From Chloranthus sessilifolius (lineage: Eukaryota; Streptophyta; Magnoliopsida; Chloranthales; Chloranthaceae), in contig CM037598.1 in assembly GCA_021018995.1 (NCBI GenBank), positions 73,550,671 through 73,614,670 of the forward strand: a stretch of DNA of 64,000 bases, read 5' to 3'. Below, one piece after another: positions 35,851 through 47,189 of the stretch (positions are counted from its first letter, which is position 1; every line of letters begins with the position of its first letter). The translations under genes were made by a program, and so were the position numbers. The notes under the pieces were generated by a model. It was not told the DNA's origin and did not search any database. It saw nothing but the letters and a program-made list of their open reading frames with translations.

Positions 35851-36480
35851 AGGATATTGTTATATGATCGTTTGTAGAGGCACTTGCCACAAATGACATA
35901 ATTTTTTGCTAAACATTTGATGGTTTGCCTATCGATCTTGGATGTGCCTTCAGGGAAAGCTCGCATTTCGAGGAAGTTCTTGATGTCTGAGAACCATGGA
36001 GGCTCATCATTTGTCTTTGTTGATCCCTCGATCTGGAGGCAGAAGGCTGACTCATTCCTTTGTTCGATCATGATCGGCTTCATCTCAACTCCATAGGAAT
36101 TTCAACCATTGATGCCAAAGTTGCTAGTGTGTTAGCAAATCGATTTCTCACTCGCGGGACATAGGAGAAAGTATCGTCATTGAAGCATGCTATCAGATCT
36201 TCGAGGTGCTCATGGTATGAGATTAACTTTTCATCTTTCATCTTCCAATCTCTGTTTGTTTGGCATATGATCAGTTGTGAGTCGCCAAACACCCTGAGAT
36301 GAGTTACGTTCCAGTCCAGAGTTGCCTGCAAGCTAGCTACACAGACTTCATACTCGGCCATATTGTTGGTGCAAGGGAAATTGAGCTTGATGGAGACTGG
36401 TATGTGAGACCCTTTTGGCAAGGTTATAACAGTGCCGACTCCTTAACCCTTGGCATTCGATGCCTCGTCAAAGTGCATTA
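35799..36480 (-). pseudogene. pol: Second (archaeal-type) RNase H and linker of element 2
   Basis: Frame 36421-36080 carries FPCTNNMAEYEVC, FGDSQLIICQ and RFANTLATLASM, the signature of the RVT_3/aRNH domain that Tat elements carry between RNase H and integrase. An upstream HFDEASNAKG piece precedes a TAA. Frame 36083-35799 is the linker to integrase (WFSDIKNFLEMRAFPEG). The aRNH is thought to complement the older RNase H. It is fragmentary here. Confidence 0.88.
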
Positions 36481-36676
36481 CCCATGACTCTTCTACCTCT
36501 TATATGTCATCCTCTGTGAACAAGATGTCTTCATCAGGAACTTTAGTTCTTAGAGGCTCATAATCAGGTAAGAGATTCTCAGCGAGTGCTTGCCCCTTGA
36601 TTGACTTTTGAGTGACATACTCGATGTCAAATTTGGATAAGAGAAGCTACTAGCGTGCGGTCCACCCAGTGAGAAC

Positions 36677-37965
36677 CTACTTTTCAAACAGGTATCTCAC
36701 GAGATCCATCCGTACTAGGAGAAGAATTGCCTGGGAGAGCAGGTAGTGACGTAGCCTCTGCATTGCCCAAATAAGAGTCAGGCATGCTTTATCCAGGTGA
36801 GAATATTGTATTTCAGAATCGGTGAACTTCTTGCTTAGATAGTAGATTTCCTGCTCCTTTCTTTTGGTTTCATCGTGCTGCCCTAGGAAGCATCCCATTG
36901 AGACTTCCATCATGGAGAGGTACATTAAGTGTGGTCTCTAGTGGACTGGTGGTACCAAAATAGGAGGATTGAGGAGATAGTTTTTGATTTTGTCGAATGC
37001 TGCTTGGCAATCATCATTCCACTTCACGGGTGAATCTTTTCTCAATAACTTGAAAATCGGCGTGCAGATGGGAGTTAACTGTGCAATGAATCGACTGATG
37101 TACTATATTCTACCTAGAAAACCTCTGACCTCTTTCTCGGTAGACGACAGAGGCATTTCTATGATATCTTTTACTTTTATGGGATTGACCTCGATGCCTC
37201 TCTTGCTGACGATAAATCCCAACAGCTTTCCCGACGTAGTGCCGAATGCACATTTCTAAGGATTCAGCCACAATCTGTATTTTCTCTGTCTTCCGAACAA
37301 CTTTTAGAGGTTCACCAGGTGGTCAGCCCTTTCTTGTGACTTGGTGATCATGTCGTCAACGTACACCTCGATTTCTCTGTGCATCATATCATGGAACAGT
37401 GCTATCATCGCTCTCTGATATGATACCCCAACATTTTTCAACCTGAATGGTATGACTTGGTAGCAAAAGGTTCCCCATGGCTTGATGAATGCTATCTTTT
37501 CTTGGTCCGCCTCTGCCATTTTGATTTGATTGTACCTGGAGAATCCATCCATGAATGAGAGCATTCCATGCATGGCAGTATTATCGAACAAGATGTCAAT
37601 GTGTGGCAAAGGGAAGTCGTCCTTCGGGCTTGCTTTGTTAAGATTTCTGAAATCGATGCACATGCAAACCTTTCCATCCTTCTTTGATACCGGCACAATG
37701 TTAGTTACTTAATGAGGATAATTGGAAACCATGAGGAAACCTACATTGTACTTCTTAATGACTTCGTCTTTCACCTTAACATCCACTTAGGCCGGAGATG
37801 CCTCAACTTTTGCTTGACAGACTTAATATCTGGATACAACGACAACTCATGCTCGTCCAAATCAGTGTCTAAATCAGGCATGTCCTCGTATGACCATGCG
37901 AAGATGTCTTGGTATAACCGAAGGAAATCAATCATGCCTTTTCTTTCCTCGGGAGATAGTGACAT
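36677..37965 (-). pseudogene. pol: Reverse transcriptase and RNase H of element 2
   Basis: Frame 37965-37771 is the RT lead-in (SPEERKGMIDFLRLYQDIFAWSY is the family motif; positions 5-27). After a frame change, 37696-37304 holds MCIDFRNLNKASPKDDFPLP, FMDGFSRYNQIKM and the catalytic EVYVDDM. The thumb (GFIVSKRGIEVNP, VRGFLGRIQYI) is in a third frame at 36990-37250. Frame 36925-36677 has the RNase H motifs VSMGCFLGQHDE, IYYLSKKFTDSE and QRLRHYLL. At least three frame changes are present, so no functional polypeptide is expected. Confidence 0.9.
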
Positions 37966-39179
37966 TCCGATCTTGGTGATTGTAGGATCCTCCTCTGTGC
38001 CCAGATTGACCTCTTCGGTCTCTTCAATAATTGAGGTAGGGCAATTCTCAAAATCGGCATATTTTTTAAGGAGTTCTTTGGGAAGCTTCTCGACTAGGAC
38101 CTCCTCATTCGGACCTGTGACTCCTACCTCTCCTTGTATTTCTATAGGAAAGAGGTCGATTTCACGTTGGATGTGCTCCTCATTTAAAGCATCAATTTTT
38201 TTGTTTTTTTTCAGGAATTTGAAAAGATAATATTTTTGAACTTTTTATATTTTATATGAATTTTCTTTTCTTCGGAGGTGGGCCCTTAGTGAGGTGGGTC
38301 TTTATACATGCATGGTGTTGTTTGCCAAGGGATTTTCTCACTTTTTATAGGTTCCTTTTTTCGAAAAGCTGGTGCCAAATTTCAGGCCACCAAAAGCTTC
38401 TAGAGTTATGGGCGTTGATGCCCAATTTCGTACCCGGGATACTGCACCCCTACCATGTTCTGCGGAGGAGGTGGCCAGCCAGAGATGGTTTTTCAGGGTC
38501 ATCCTCCAACATGTTTACCATGGGTTCATCTTGAACCTGATCCTCAAATGTTGACATGAGCTTGGGGTGGTTTAGGATGGGTGGCTGCATGGGCAGGGGT
38601 ACCTATTCCTTAGCAAGTGACAATGAGGCCATGTCTATTTCAATTTTAGGGGGGATGATTAGGGGTTGGACTCATGGATGAAGAATTTTTTGTGTGGGGT
38701 CAGCTGACTTGCCCTGTTCTGGTCGATCTTGATAACCCTTGCACTAACAAAGGTACTTCAGATGTGTGGCCACGGACGGGGTTCATCTTCCAAGTCTATC
38801 CCTCTGGCCTTGGTGACGACAATGGTGTGGGCCTTCTCCTTAGCGTCTTAGACCTCTTCTTCGGTAGGCTTGTATCCTAAATAGAATTTGATCTGTTGTC
38901 TACCTCATGCTCTGACCAGGTCCCTTCTGCCCTGCAAACGAGGACCTAAACCTTTTTCCTTTCTAGTAGCCCCATTTCTGGAGCATCGCTACTACTACAA
39001 TCATTCCTCCTCCGATTTTTATGGAGACCTTTCCGAGGGGCTCTGGTGCCACTGCTGATACATCATATTGGAAATTGTGGAGATCCATATCCTCAGTTGT
39101 GTGTGGCACATCCAGCATTTTAAGAATTTCTATGTTGTGTGCGGTTTTTTCTCCTTCTCATCCCTCACTCAGGATAACT
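37966..39179 (-). other. Spacer between protease and RT of element 2
   Basis: A long eroded linker, as in other Tat elements. Only short, broken minus-strand frames are present. No domain was recognised and plus-strand frames here look like shadows. Confidence 0.5.
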
Positions 39180-39740
39180 ATAACTTTCTCCTCTAAGATG
39201 AACTTGAGCTTCTGGTGTAGGGTTGAGGGTACTGCCCCGATTTCATGCAACCATGGGCGCCCTAGTAGTAAATTAAATGTGGATTTGATATCTTTGACCT
39301 GGAAAGGGCTAGAGAAGGTCATTGACCCAATGGGGAGTTCAAGGTCGACATCTCCTATTACCTCTCTTCATATGTTATCAAACCCTCGGGCTCCTGTCTT
39401 GGTTGGTCGGAACATGGGTGGATTGACCCCTATCTTGGTTACAGTTCTCAAAGGGCATACATTTAATGCTAATCCGTTGTCTACCAACACCAGCGGTATC
39501 ACCCCCTTTAATTGGAAGATTGACGTCCAAGAACGAGATAGCGTTGGGAGCCAACACTTGCCCAATCATTTGTCTCACCTCATCTGGGGACACTTTATTG
39601 GAGGTGTGAGCATCTTTCAGGGCCACCATCAAAGCTTTAAAGTGTGGCGGAGACATCATTAACAAATCCCAGATGGTGATGTGGGCTAGAGTTCTCCTCA
39701 ATTGTGTTTCTAATGCATACTCCTGGCTCATTCTTTCCAT
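39180..39740 (-). pseudogene. pol: Aspartic protease of element 2
   Basis: The 39565-39368 frame contains VLVDNGLALNVCPLRT, the D-N-G active-site variant followed by ALNV that is usual in Tat-type proteases. Downstream, in another frame (39380-39180), are DVDLELPIGSM and LLLGRPWLHEIGAVPSTLHQ, the C-terminal protease motifs. Upstream frame 39740-39378 carries the pre-protease segment (SFLDVNLPIKGG). The frames are broken at about 39500 and 39375. Confidence 0.85.
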
Positions 39741-42700
39741 GCAGTGTATTGCTTTGGGTTCCCTTCTTTCCTAGGGCTGGACTTGTACCAACACCTTTGG
39801 CTACTTGGAAATTCTCCTCGATTACATGATAAACTCAACTGCCCCCTCATTGTTGCTGCCAGTATTAACATCTGTTTGATTGTAGTTGAGTGAGACCTGG
39901 TGGGGATCATATGACTGTCCGGGGGATATGAAATGGGGTGGATGAGGATATCGGAGATGGATGGATTGGTGGTGTGGCGACATTGGGACAAATGTGGTTA
40001 ATGGGGGTAGAAGGTAGATGGAACAATAGGGGTGAGATAAAATTGGGGAATATGTGATTGACGGGAGCTAGTGCCGAAAATGGCTGGTATAGTGGAGGTG
40101 AGATAAAGTTGGTTTGAATATGGCTGATGGGAGCTGGTGTTGGGAAGTAGAGCCTCAAATCTAGAGGTGCTGCTTGGGGTGTAGGATTGGGAAAATAGTC
40201 GGCTAAATTCAAAGGCTCGACTGCCCCTATGATTTCATTCTCCTGACTCCACTACCTTGGTGCCATGAAGTTTTCTCCTGTGGTGATGTATTCTTTCACA
40301 TCTTCCTCCATTAGGTTAATGCTGGGCGTTGGGCCCATTCCTCCTTGCAGGTGTGGCGGTAATGGTGCCTGGAGTATATTGGTATGCAAATTTACTTGAG
40401 GATGCACTGGAGGGATGATCTTTCTCACCTCGATTAGATCTTGTATTACGTACTTTAATGGGAAACAACGATCAATCGGATGCCTGCCCTTGATGGAACT
40501 TGCAATGTGTGTTGGGATCATAATTTCTTAGGAGGAGATTCGATGGAGGTCGTGGTTGAAATAGAGTAACCAAACCCTTCTCAATCAATAAGGGCAACAT
40601 GATATTGAGGGACTGTCCCAAGGGTGTGAACACTTGATTAAAATGGGCCCTTCTCTGTTCAGGGGTCTTTTGTGCCCTTGGACCATTGTTAGGTCACTGT
40701 GTTGGCTCTGCTTGTGCTGAGGCTTGTTGTATTGCCCCAAAGTGAAATGGTGCTATGCTGGTGGTGGGATATGAAGTCATTATTGCTTGAACCTTTGCTC
40801 TTGTTCTTTTCTCATTCGCCCATTCTATGAATTTACGGGCCCCACTGGTCACATTTTTATTTAAATGTCTTCTCACCGCATCTTCATAGCGGTTGGCATT
40901 TCTCACTAGGTCAGCAAAACTGGCCTGTTGTTGGTATACCAAGAAGTCAGATATAACTGGTAATGCCATCTTTGAGATTATCTCAATTTGTTCCTCATCT
41001 GGTATGCGGTTCCTCATCTGGACTGCTAGGGCCCTCTACCTTCTGAGATACTCGTTGAAAGTCTCATCGAATTTCTATTTCAGTAAAGCCAAATCAGACT
41101 TGCGAGGCTCAATATCGATGTTGTACACATACTGTTCTTGAAATCGGTGGGTGAGGTCTCTCCATGTTTTTATCATGTATGGTTCAATAGAAATGAACCA
41201 TCTTAATGCTAGGCCTGTGAGACTTTTCTGGAATACTTTGATGAGGAGTCGTTCATCTCTACCATACTGACACATGTCCCCACAGTATGACTTCAAGTGG
41301 GCAATAGGGTTGTTGGTGCCATTATATTTATCTAATAAGGACACTTTAAATTTAGGTGGCAAAGGGACCTCAACAAATAAGCACAAATATGAGAAGGCGA
41401 TATCATGGATCTCTGTTCCTCCCATCTTTGTCAACTGCTTTTGTATTTTGTCCATATACTCTCTTAGTAGCTCGAACTCCCTAGACGGTAATGTCGAGGT
41501 TGTTCCCCCAATAGGCTGTCCCCATTGATTCTGGGCTACCTGTAGATTGGTGAATGTGGATGGTAGGGGATTGAAGCCAGTGAATGTCCCCATGCAGGCC
41601 TAACTATTTCGGGCCTCATATTCTTCATATTGATGACCCGCATCAATAACTGGTGGTGGTGGGGTAAGATTTGTTAGATTTTGGAAGGGTTGAGTGGGTG
41701 GTTGATGGGGCCATTGTGAGTGGGGGGAAGCTTTGGTGATGGGTTTGTGGAGTGAGAGGATGTGTGAATAGTGAATTTTGGAGGGGCTGAGTGGGTGCTT
41801 GGCAGGACCATTGTACTTTATGGGAATTTTGATGATTTGGCTGGGGGGTGAGAGGATGTGTGAATTGGTGATGGTTGATGGTTTGAGATGGGTTCCCATA
41901 TTGGGAATGGTGTGGGTGAATAGGATTCGGGTTGGATAGGTGGTTTGAGTGAGATGGGTTTGGTATTTGAGGGGGAATGGAGTGTGTTTGTTGGGTGTGG
42001 TTATATGTGAGAAATTGGGGGATTGTGGAGGTTTGAAAATGTGGTCCTTGGGTTTGGGCCGAAATTGGCTTGGGTTTGGGCATGTGGCCTTTGGGGGCTA
42101 TTTGGATGGCTCCATGGTTGATGGTGTAGGCCTTGGGTGGTGTGGATTATGGGTGGTTGATTAGGATTGATATTTTAGGCGAAGGTGGTGTAGAGATTTT
42201 GAAGAGTATGTTGGGGGTTTAATGGTATTTGGGGTGGATTGGGAAGGCCTTGGGAGGCCCTCCAAGCTGAGTATATCCTCATCATGTCCTCATCATGGTC
42301 ATGGGGGCCGGATATGGGGTTGGATGTGGTTGGCCCACTTGACAGGGGAGATGTAAGGGGTGGTGGCAATGCTTGGTTTGATGATGTGGGGAAATTGTGG
42401 ATGCTTTGGGCTAATGTGGGAAAATTGGGGACATCTTGGTTTGATGTGGGAAAATTGGGGAATCTTTGTGTTGATGTGGGAAAATTGGGGACATTTTGGT
42501 TTGATGTGGGAAAATTGGGGATGCTTTGTGTTGATGTGGAAGGGAAATGGGGTATATGTTGGGTTGATATGGGGGGTAAATGTGGTGTATCTTGAGTTGC
42601 CTTGGAGGGGAAAGCGGGTGCACCGAAGGGTCCGATTACATTAAATGAGGGTCGGGTTGGGGGGGTGGAGATAGGAGTCTCCTCCATGTAGGAATGTGGT

Positions 42701-42850
42701 GGGGATGAATTCGGGTCAAAGGCGGTTGGATCGACCGCCTAAGACATAGTTTGTTGGTAGGTATGGTATGGATTTCTCGAGTATGGCCTGAAGGATTTTT
42801 TCTTCCTTCCCCTACGGGATGGTGGGGGTGCGGCGATGCCGTGATTACGA
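39741..42850 (-). pseudogene. gag: gag of element 2, broken into several frames
   Basis: Pieces in order: 42687-42175 (Pro/Ser/Gln-rich N-terminus with a decapeptide repeat), 42083-41600 (Pro/His/Gln-rich), 41593-41075 (Gag core: FKVSLLDKYNGTNNPIAHL, DERLLIKVFQKSLTGLALRW, TWRDLTHRFQEQY), 41017-40694 (FADLVRNANRYEDAV), then Pro-rich pieces 40521-40252 and 40212-39907. Gag would assemble the particle. No CCHC knuckle was seen. The region upstream of 42687 has an ATG near 42748 followed at once by a stop. The low-complexity N-terminus makes exact frames uncertain. Confidence 0.8.
42391..42540 (-). repeat. 30-bp tandem repeat inside gag of element 2
   Basis: Five 30-bp units (42391, 42421, 42451, 42481, 42511) share AAAATTGGGG at the start and GATGTGGG at the end (first unit diverged). 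On the minus strand they encode a decapeptide repeat containing NFPTS. A 33-bp variant follows at 42541. The unit length keeps the reading frame. Confidence 0.9.
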
Positions 42851-44261
42851 CACTACAAGCTCTCTTTTTTTGGGTTATATATATATTTATGACAACTTAT
42901 TGGATTTTTATGATGATTTTTTTTTAGTTTTCGGATGAGTTTGAACTTTTTGAAATGATTTTTTTTTTTAAACTTCTTTCTTCTTGATTCTTTCCTTCCT
43001 TTACGGTGCTTTTCGGGGCCTTGGAACTCCCTTTTCGGATGATATTAATGCCCCCAAAGCTTCCTATGGTAGGACCCAGATGCTCTGCTTAAGAATCAAA
43101 GAAAAAATCTCTTATTCTTTAAGGGCACGGATTTCCATGTGATATCCTGATCTCTCGAAAGAGCTAATAAGAGGTAGACCTCTCTTGACTGGCGAGAGTG
43201 TTTGGATATCTTAGAAAGTAGGAAGTGTCGGGAATCTTAAAACTAATGTGCAGGGGGTTCGAGGAATTGTGGAAAAGCCCCAAATTCGGACTACATAAAC
43301 AATAAGTTATGTGTGCATAATATGCACACATGTGCAAAAAACTGAAATTTTCGGCTATGCATGCATATTATGCACGAAAGGGTTATATGTATATAGATAT
43401 TTTACCAGCTGCAAATCTGAGTTGGGCTTAAATTTGAGTTTTTAAGGCAATGCCTCTCAGGACCTTTCTTTTAGCCTTTTCGGGTACCTCCTCACCGTGC
43501 CTAAGGGCTACAAGGTCAATTCGATTCCATTAATGCGCTCGTCAAGGTGTTAAGGTTAGTAACAAGTTTGGTCACTCACTCGATATCCTCTGGTGCGAGC
43601 GCCTTCTTAGGTACTGGATGGGGTGGTTTTTTTCGAGATCATCACTACTAGGGTTGCCACTCTACTTGGAATTGGGTTGGGTGTATCGTAGCCTAACTCT
43701 CCCTCCCTTTGAATAAAAGCTACCCGCGAGAAAATTCAATTATGTCCCTTCTTAGTTTTCTTTATCGTTCATTTAAAGGGAAGTTTGCTTAAGTCCAAAA
43801 ATGGGGCTTTTGCCACTATCCACAAAATCGGGCTATGCGAGTCTTATGCTGTCACTACTGGTCGACGTTCAAGGGTGAAATATAACAAGTAGTAAGAAAA
43901 TGACGGGACCAGTCAAGTGACTCGGCAGAAAGCATAAAGTGTCAAAATATAAATGACAAAAAATTTAAATTTAATTATCAAGTAGGCTCGTCAAATGGCT
44001 TAGGCGGTAAATGACTGTAATTTAAATATAATTTATCAAGTAGGCTCGCCAAACGGCTTAGGTGGGTAAAAGCGTGGTCAGTAAAATGATAAGGCAAAAA
44101 AATGCAGAATCGTAAGGGTAAGTAAAAAAATAAAATAAGATGTGGAATCATAGGGGTAAGTAAGCAAAAAGTGAGCAAAAGTTAGACAAAAACTGAGCAA
44201 AAAGAAAGGAAAAAGCACATGCAATGGGGCCAAAACTTTAAGTAGAAGTTATAAACAACTA
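42851..44261 (-). other. 5' untranslated leader of element 2
   Basis: No gene. A 58-bp-offset duplication (TAGGCTCGTC/GCC...GGCTTAGG) is at 43983 and 44041, and a second ~45-bp duplication (GAATCGTAAGGGTAAGTA-like) at 44105-44165. Palindromic GTGCATAATATGCAC-type blocks lie at about 43311-43332 and 43358-43375. Confidence 0.6.
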
Positions 44262-44279
44262 TACCCAATGGAGTCACCA
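44262..44279 (-). other. Primer binding site of element 2
   Basis: The minus strand reads TGGTGACTCCATTGGGTA next to the LTR edge. Tat-type elements commonly have TGGCGACTCC-like primer sites here. I did not identify the tRNA. Confidence 0.65.
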
Positions 44280-44283
44280 TCTA

Positions 44284-45000
44284 TGCAATCATGGATCACG
44301 TGGACCTGTCGCAACGATGCACTCGAAAATCGAGTCTCTACTCGGAGTTGTTGGTTTCCCGGGATACCCAAAATCAATATCGTAAGCACCAAGCACCTAA
44401 GTGCAAGCTATGACTCTTAATCACTAATCAACGCCAAAGCCTTTAGGGTAAGGACTTCGGTTATCAAATAGAAAGGTGTTAGGCACCCAATTGACCTGCT
44501 CGCATGCGGTCTCTACTATGGCCAAGTGTATACAGAAAAATAAATAAAATGAGTAGCACTTCCCCTTGCCCGAAGGCACCCGAATCCTATTGAGCTCTCC
44601 GCGATCACCAAAAATTCGGCGGCGTATGTTGGTTAAGATTGGTGTGTTGTGCTTCTTTTTATTATAAATGTATGGTTAAAATACAACAGAGATAAAGAAA
44701 GCAAAAATAGATAGAGAGGGGTCAGAAAATGGATAGAACACAGGCACAAAAAAATCCTACCGTCTTGTAAGATCCAGGGCGGTTGTAGCGAGTTTTGATA
44801 AGGGTTGTCCCACAGAGATTTATGATCTAAACACAAAAGTGGAATAGTAGATCTCCAGATCTGGTAGCTCTAACCTAAACTAGAAAGCAAGGTAAAGAGA
44901 GGGTGTTTTTAAGTTTTCACAAACTAAACTAAAAACAGAAGTAAAATAAAAACAAAAATAAAAGAAGGGGGTTTAGAAAGAGGTGGAAATGGTTTGATAA
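44284..45000 (-). repeat. U5/R part of the 5' LTR of element 2
   Basis: It corresponds along 44300-44600 with 47190-47540 of the element 3 LTR: AAGGTGTTAGGCACCCAAT (44484, 47377), CTTGCCC...AATCCTATT, and AATTCGGCGGCGTA (44615, 47515). Beyond about 44640 the two differ. The U3 end (GGGTGTCTACA) is not found before 45050, so the LTR is truncated or cut by the next repeat. Confidence 0.7.
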
Positions 45001-45049
45001 AATAAACAGAAAATAGGTGAGAAGTAAATAGCTAGGGATTTGTTTTCAC

Positions 45050-46637
45050 TGAAAAAGTCATGGCAGAGCAGAGCAAAGGTTGGATCTGCAGTTGTCCTTC
45101 ATTTGGCTACAAGCACAAATGCAAGGAAAATGAATCTAATCCAACCCTGAGGTATGGACTAGTCTTAGGGCTATATCCTGTCCACTTGAATGGTCACAGG
45201 ATATCCCAGAGATATACTCCAATCATGGGAGTTAAAAATTAGAACAAGGAAACCACTGCAACCACCATGTTTGCATGGCTACAAGCTCATGCATCCATAG
45301 GTGCATAAAACCCATACAGATCCATATGCACAATACAAGAAACTCATAGATTTAATGGGACAATGAACACAACTTTCATTACTTAAAGAAGTACATACAA
45401 TGAATCAGCCCTCAAGGCTGCAGTCTTTGCAAATCTTTGAATCTTTTATAATGATCTCACACAGTCATTTTACAGCTTTGAATCAATCCTATCTATTACA
45501 AAGAACTTAACCAGCAAATGCTGAGCTAAAGGAAGAAGAAAAGGATAAGATGACCTAGCCCTAAAAGTGACGTAAGGCAAGAATCTCCTCACGGTTCCTC
45601 TTGCATCAGATACCCATTTATGCTTCTAAAAATAGCTTAAATACAGTCCACCAAGAATATCTCTTTGCCTTGGCCAATCAGAGGAGAGGAGAATCAAGTT
45701 AGTTAGCTTCCAGCTGATGTGGCTTATTTTTAACCAAGTATTGCCTCGGGATGTGGGGAATAGCTCAGCACATTGGGAAGTGTGCCCCAGGTGCTATGGA
45801 ATCCCAAAAATACCCTTGAAGTTTGAATGGGAAGGCTGGAACCCGAGCCTCGAGAGGTTGCAGCTTCAGAACATGTATTCTCGAGCAGATCTCGAGTGGT
45901 TGGGAGACTTATGAAGCTTACTCGAGTGGATGGAGCTTCAGGTGGCTTCAGGCAGAAAATCTCTAGCAGATCTTGAGAAGATGGAGCTTCAGACATCTCA
46001 GCTTGACAGGATGCATTTCTTCAAGCATTCATCTCGTGAGGATGGTCTTGAACTGCTCAAGTCATTCAGCAATGACAGCTCGATAAGCTTATGCTTCAGC
46101 AATAAAGCACTCGAGTGGATGAATGGCAACTGCTCGACAGCCTGGTTTTCTTTAGCAAGAATAGCTGCTCGAGTGGATGAATGTTTCAGCAATGAAGTGC
46201 TCAAGATCCACTCAAGCCTAATGTGCTGAAGCTGCAATGTGCTCGACAGCTACTCGAAGTTGTTTTGCTACAGGTGTAATGTGCTTGAGAGCCTCTCGAG
46301 CTGAGACTTCTGAGTGTCTATTGTTGTGCATAGCCTACTGTAGCACTCTTCACTGCTTGGGTCCACTTTTTTTCTTGTTGCTGGACTTCTAGGTGTCCAA
46401 GGAATGCTAAATGGCTCCTATGGTGTGGTTCACCATGGCGCATTCTCTGTCTTTCCATCAGGTTCAAGGCTTGACTCTAAATTCTCTCTTCTTGACATTC
46501 ATTAGATGGATTGTTTCACTAAGTTGCAGTTTATTTCTAACTGCAAAAATACACTCAAATGGAAATTATTAGTCAGCTCTAAGGTCTTTTAAAGACTAAG
46601 TTAGGAGGTGAAAAGTGGCATAATTTAGTGATTAACA
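45050..46637 (-). repeat. LTR of an Athila-like element (minus)
   Basis: In minus orientation it starts TGTTAATCACTAAATTATGCC at 46637, directly after the purine tract GGTTTGGGGTG (46648-46638). A TATTTAAG TATA-like site at about 45642-45652 and polyadenylation-type AATAAA/ATTATAAAAG sequences near 45440 lie downstream. CTCGAGTGGATG-type repeats fill 45845-46300. The inner end near 45050 (TGAAAAAGTC) is a guess. Confidence 0.6.
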
Positions 46638-47185
46638 CACCCCAAACCTAATCTTTGCTAGTCCTTAAGCAAAGGGAAAATAAAACAATTATTCTAAAAA
46701 AAATATAAATGCCACTTTCGTAGGGAGCACAGATGCATTTAGCTTATGCATCAGGCCTTTTAAACCCCTAGGTGATCCCTAGTGGAGGAGTGAAATCTCT
46801 TGAGGGTTTTTAGTGAAGATACCATAAACTTCTCAATAAAACAGTTAAGCATAGTGCAACATATGGCACAACAAACTTCTCAATAAAACAGTTAAGCATA
46901 GTACAACATATGGCACAATAGACTTTTAACAAATAAAGCTTCATTACACACCTTGTTCATTCAAATTTAAAGGAGGTTAAAATTTTCATGGCAAATATTT
47001 TAACACATGAATCAATATTTCTTTCCATCACATCCAATCAGTTTACATCAAGAGTGTAGTGTGTGAAAATCAGTACTAAGCTCACCATTGATTTAAAAAT
47101 CAGGTTTAAACATTGCCCATTGAAGTAAATCTTTAGACCCAATCCTTACCAGGGCTGTCTCTTAGAAATGAAGCTCAAGGTGTGT
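46638..47185 (-). repeat. 3' tail of the Athila-like element, with 47-bp tandem repeat
   Basis: The purine tract is followed by non-coding sequence with CTTTGCTAGTCCTTAAGCAAA, a motif often seen upstream of Athila-type 3' LTRs. A 47-bp unit is duplicated at 46826-46872 and 46873-46919 with two differences. The element is truncated near 47185. Confidence 0.55.
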
Positions 47186-47189
47186 GCAA

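Larger units (their letters stand above)
31547..45000 (-). mobile_element. Degraded Tat-lineage Ty3/gypsy element (element 2)
   Basis: Minus orientation: partial 3' LTR 31547-32343, PPT 32344-32360, antisense ORF remnant near 33130-33390, INT, a second (archaeal-type) RNase H, RNase H and RT, protease, long Pro-rich Gag, primer site 44262-44279 and a 5' LTR piece from about 44284. RT-RNH-aRNH-INT is the diagnostic order of the Tat group. Internal length is about 11.9 kb. All ORFs carry frameshifts or stops. The right limit of the 5' LTR piece is uncertain because other repeats lie beyond 45000. Confidence 0.9.

Noticed and set aside
37712-38230. Plus-strand open frame of 172 codons
   Set aside because: Shadow of the RT lead-in region of element 2; Ser-rich by composition, no motif.
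39021-39662. Long plus-strand open frame (213 codons)
   Set aside because: It lies antisense to the protease and pre-protease region of element 2, whose motifs are clear on the minus strand; no domain features of its own.
42239-42644. Gly/Trp/Val-rich plus-strand frames
   Set aside because: Reverse translation of the 30-bp Gag repeat; the minus-strand reading fits Gag.
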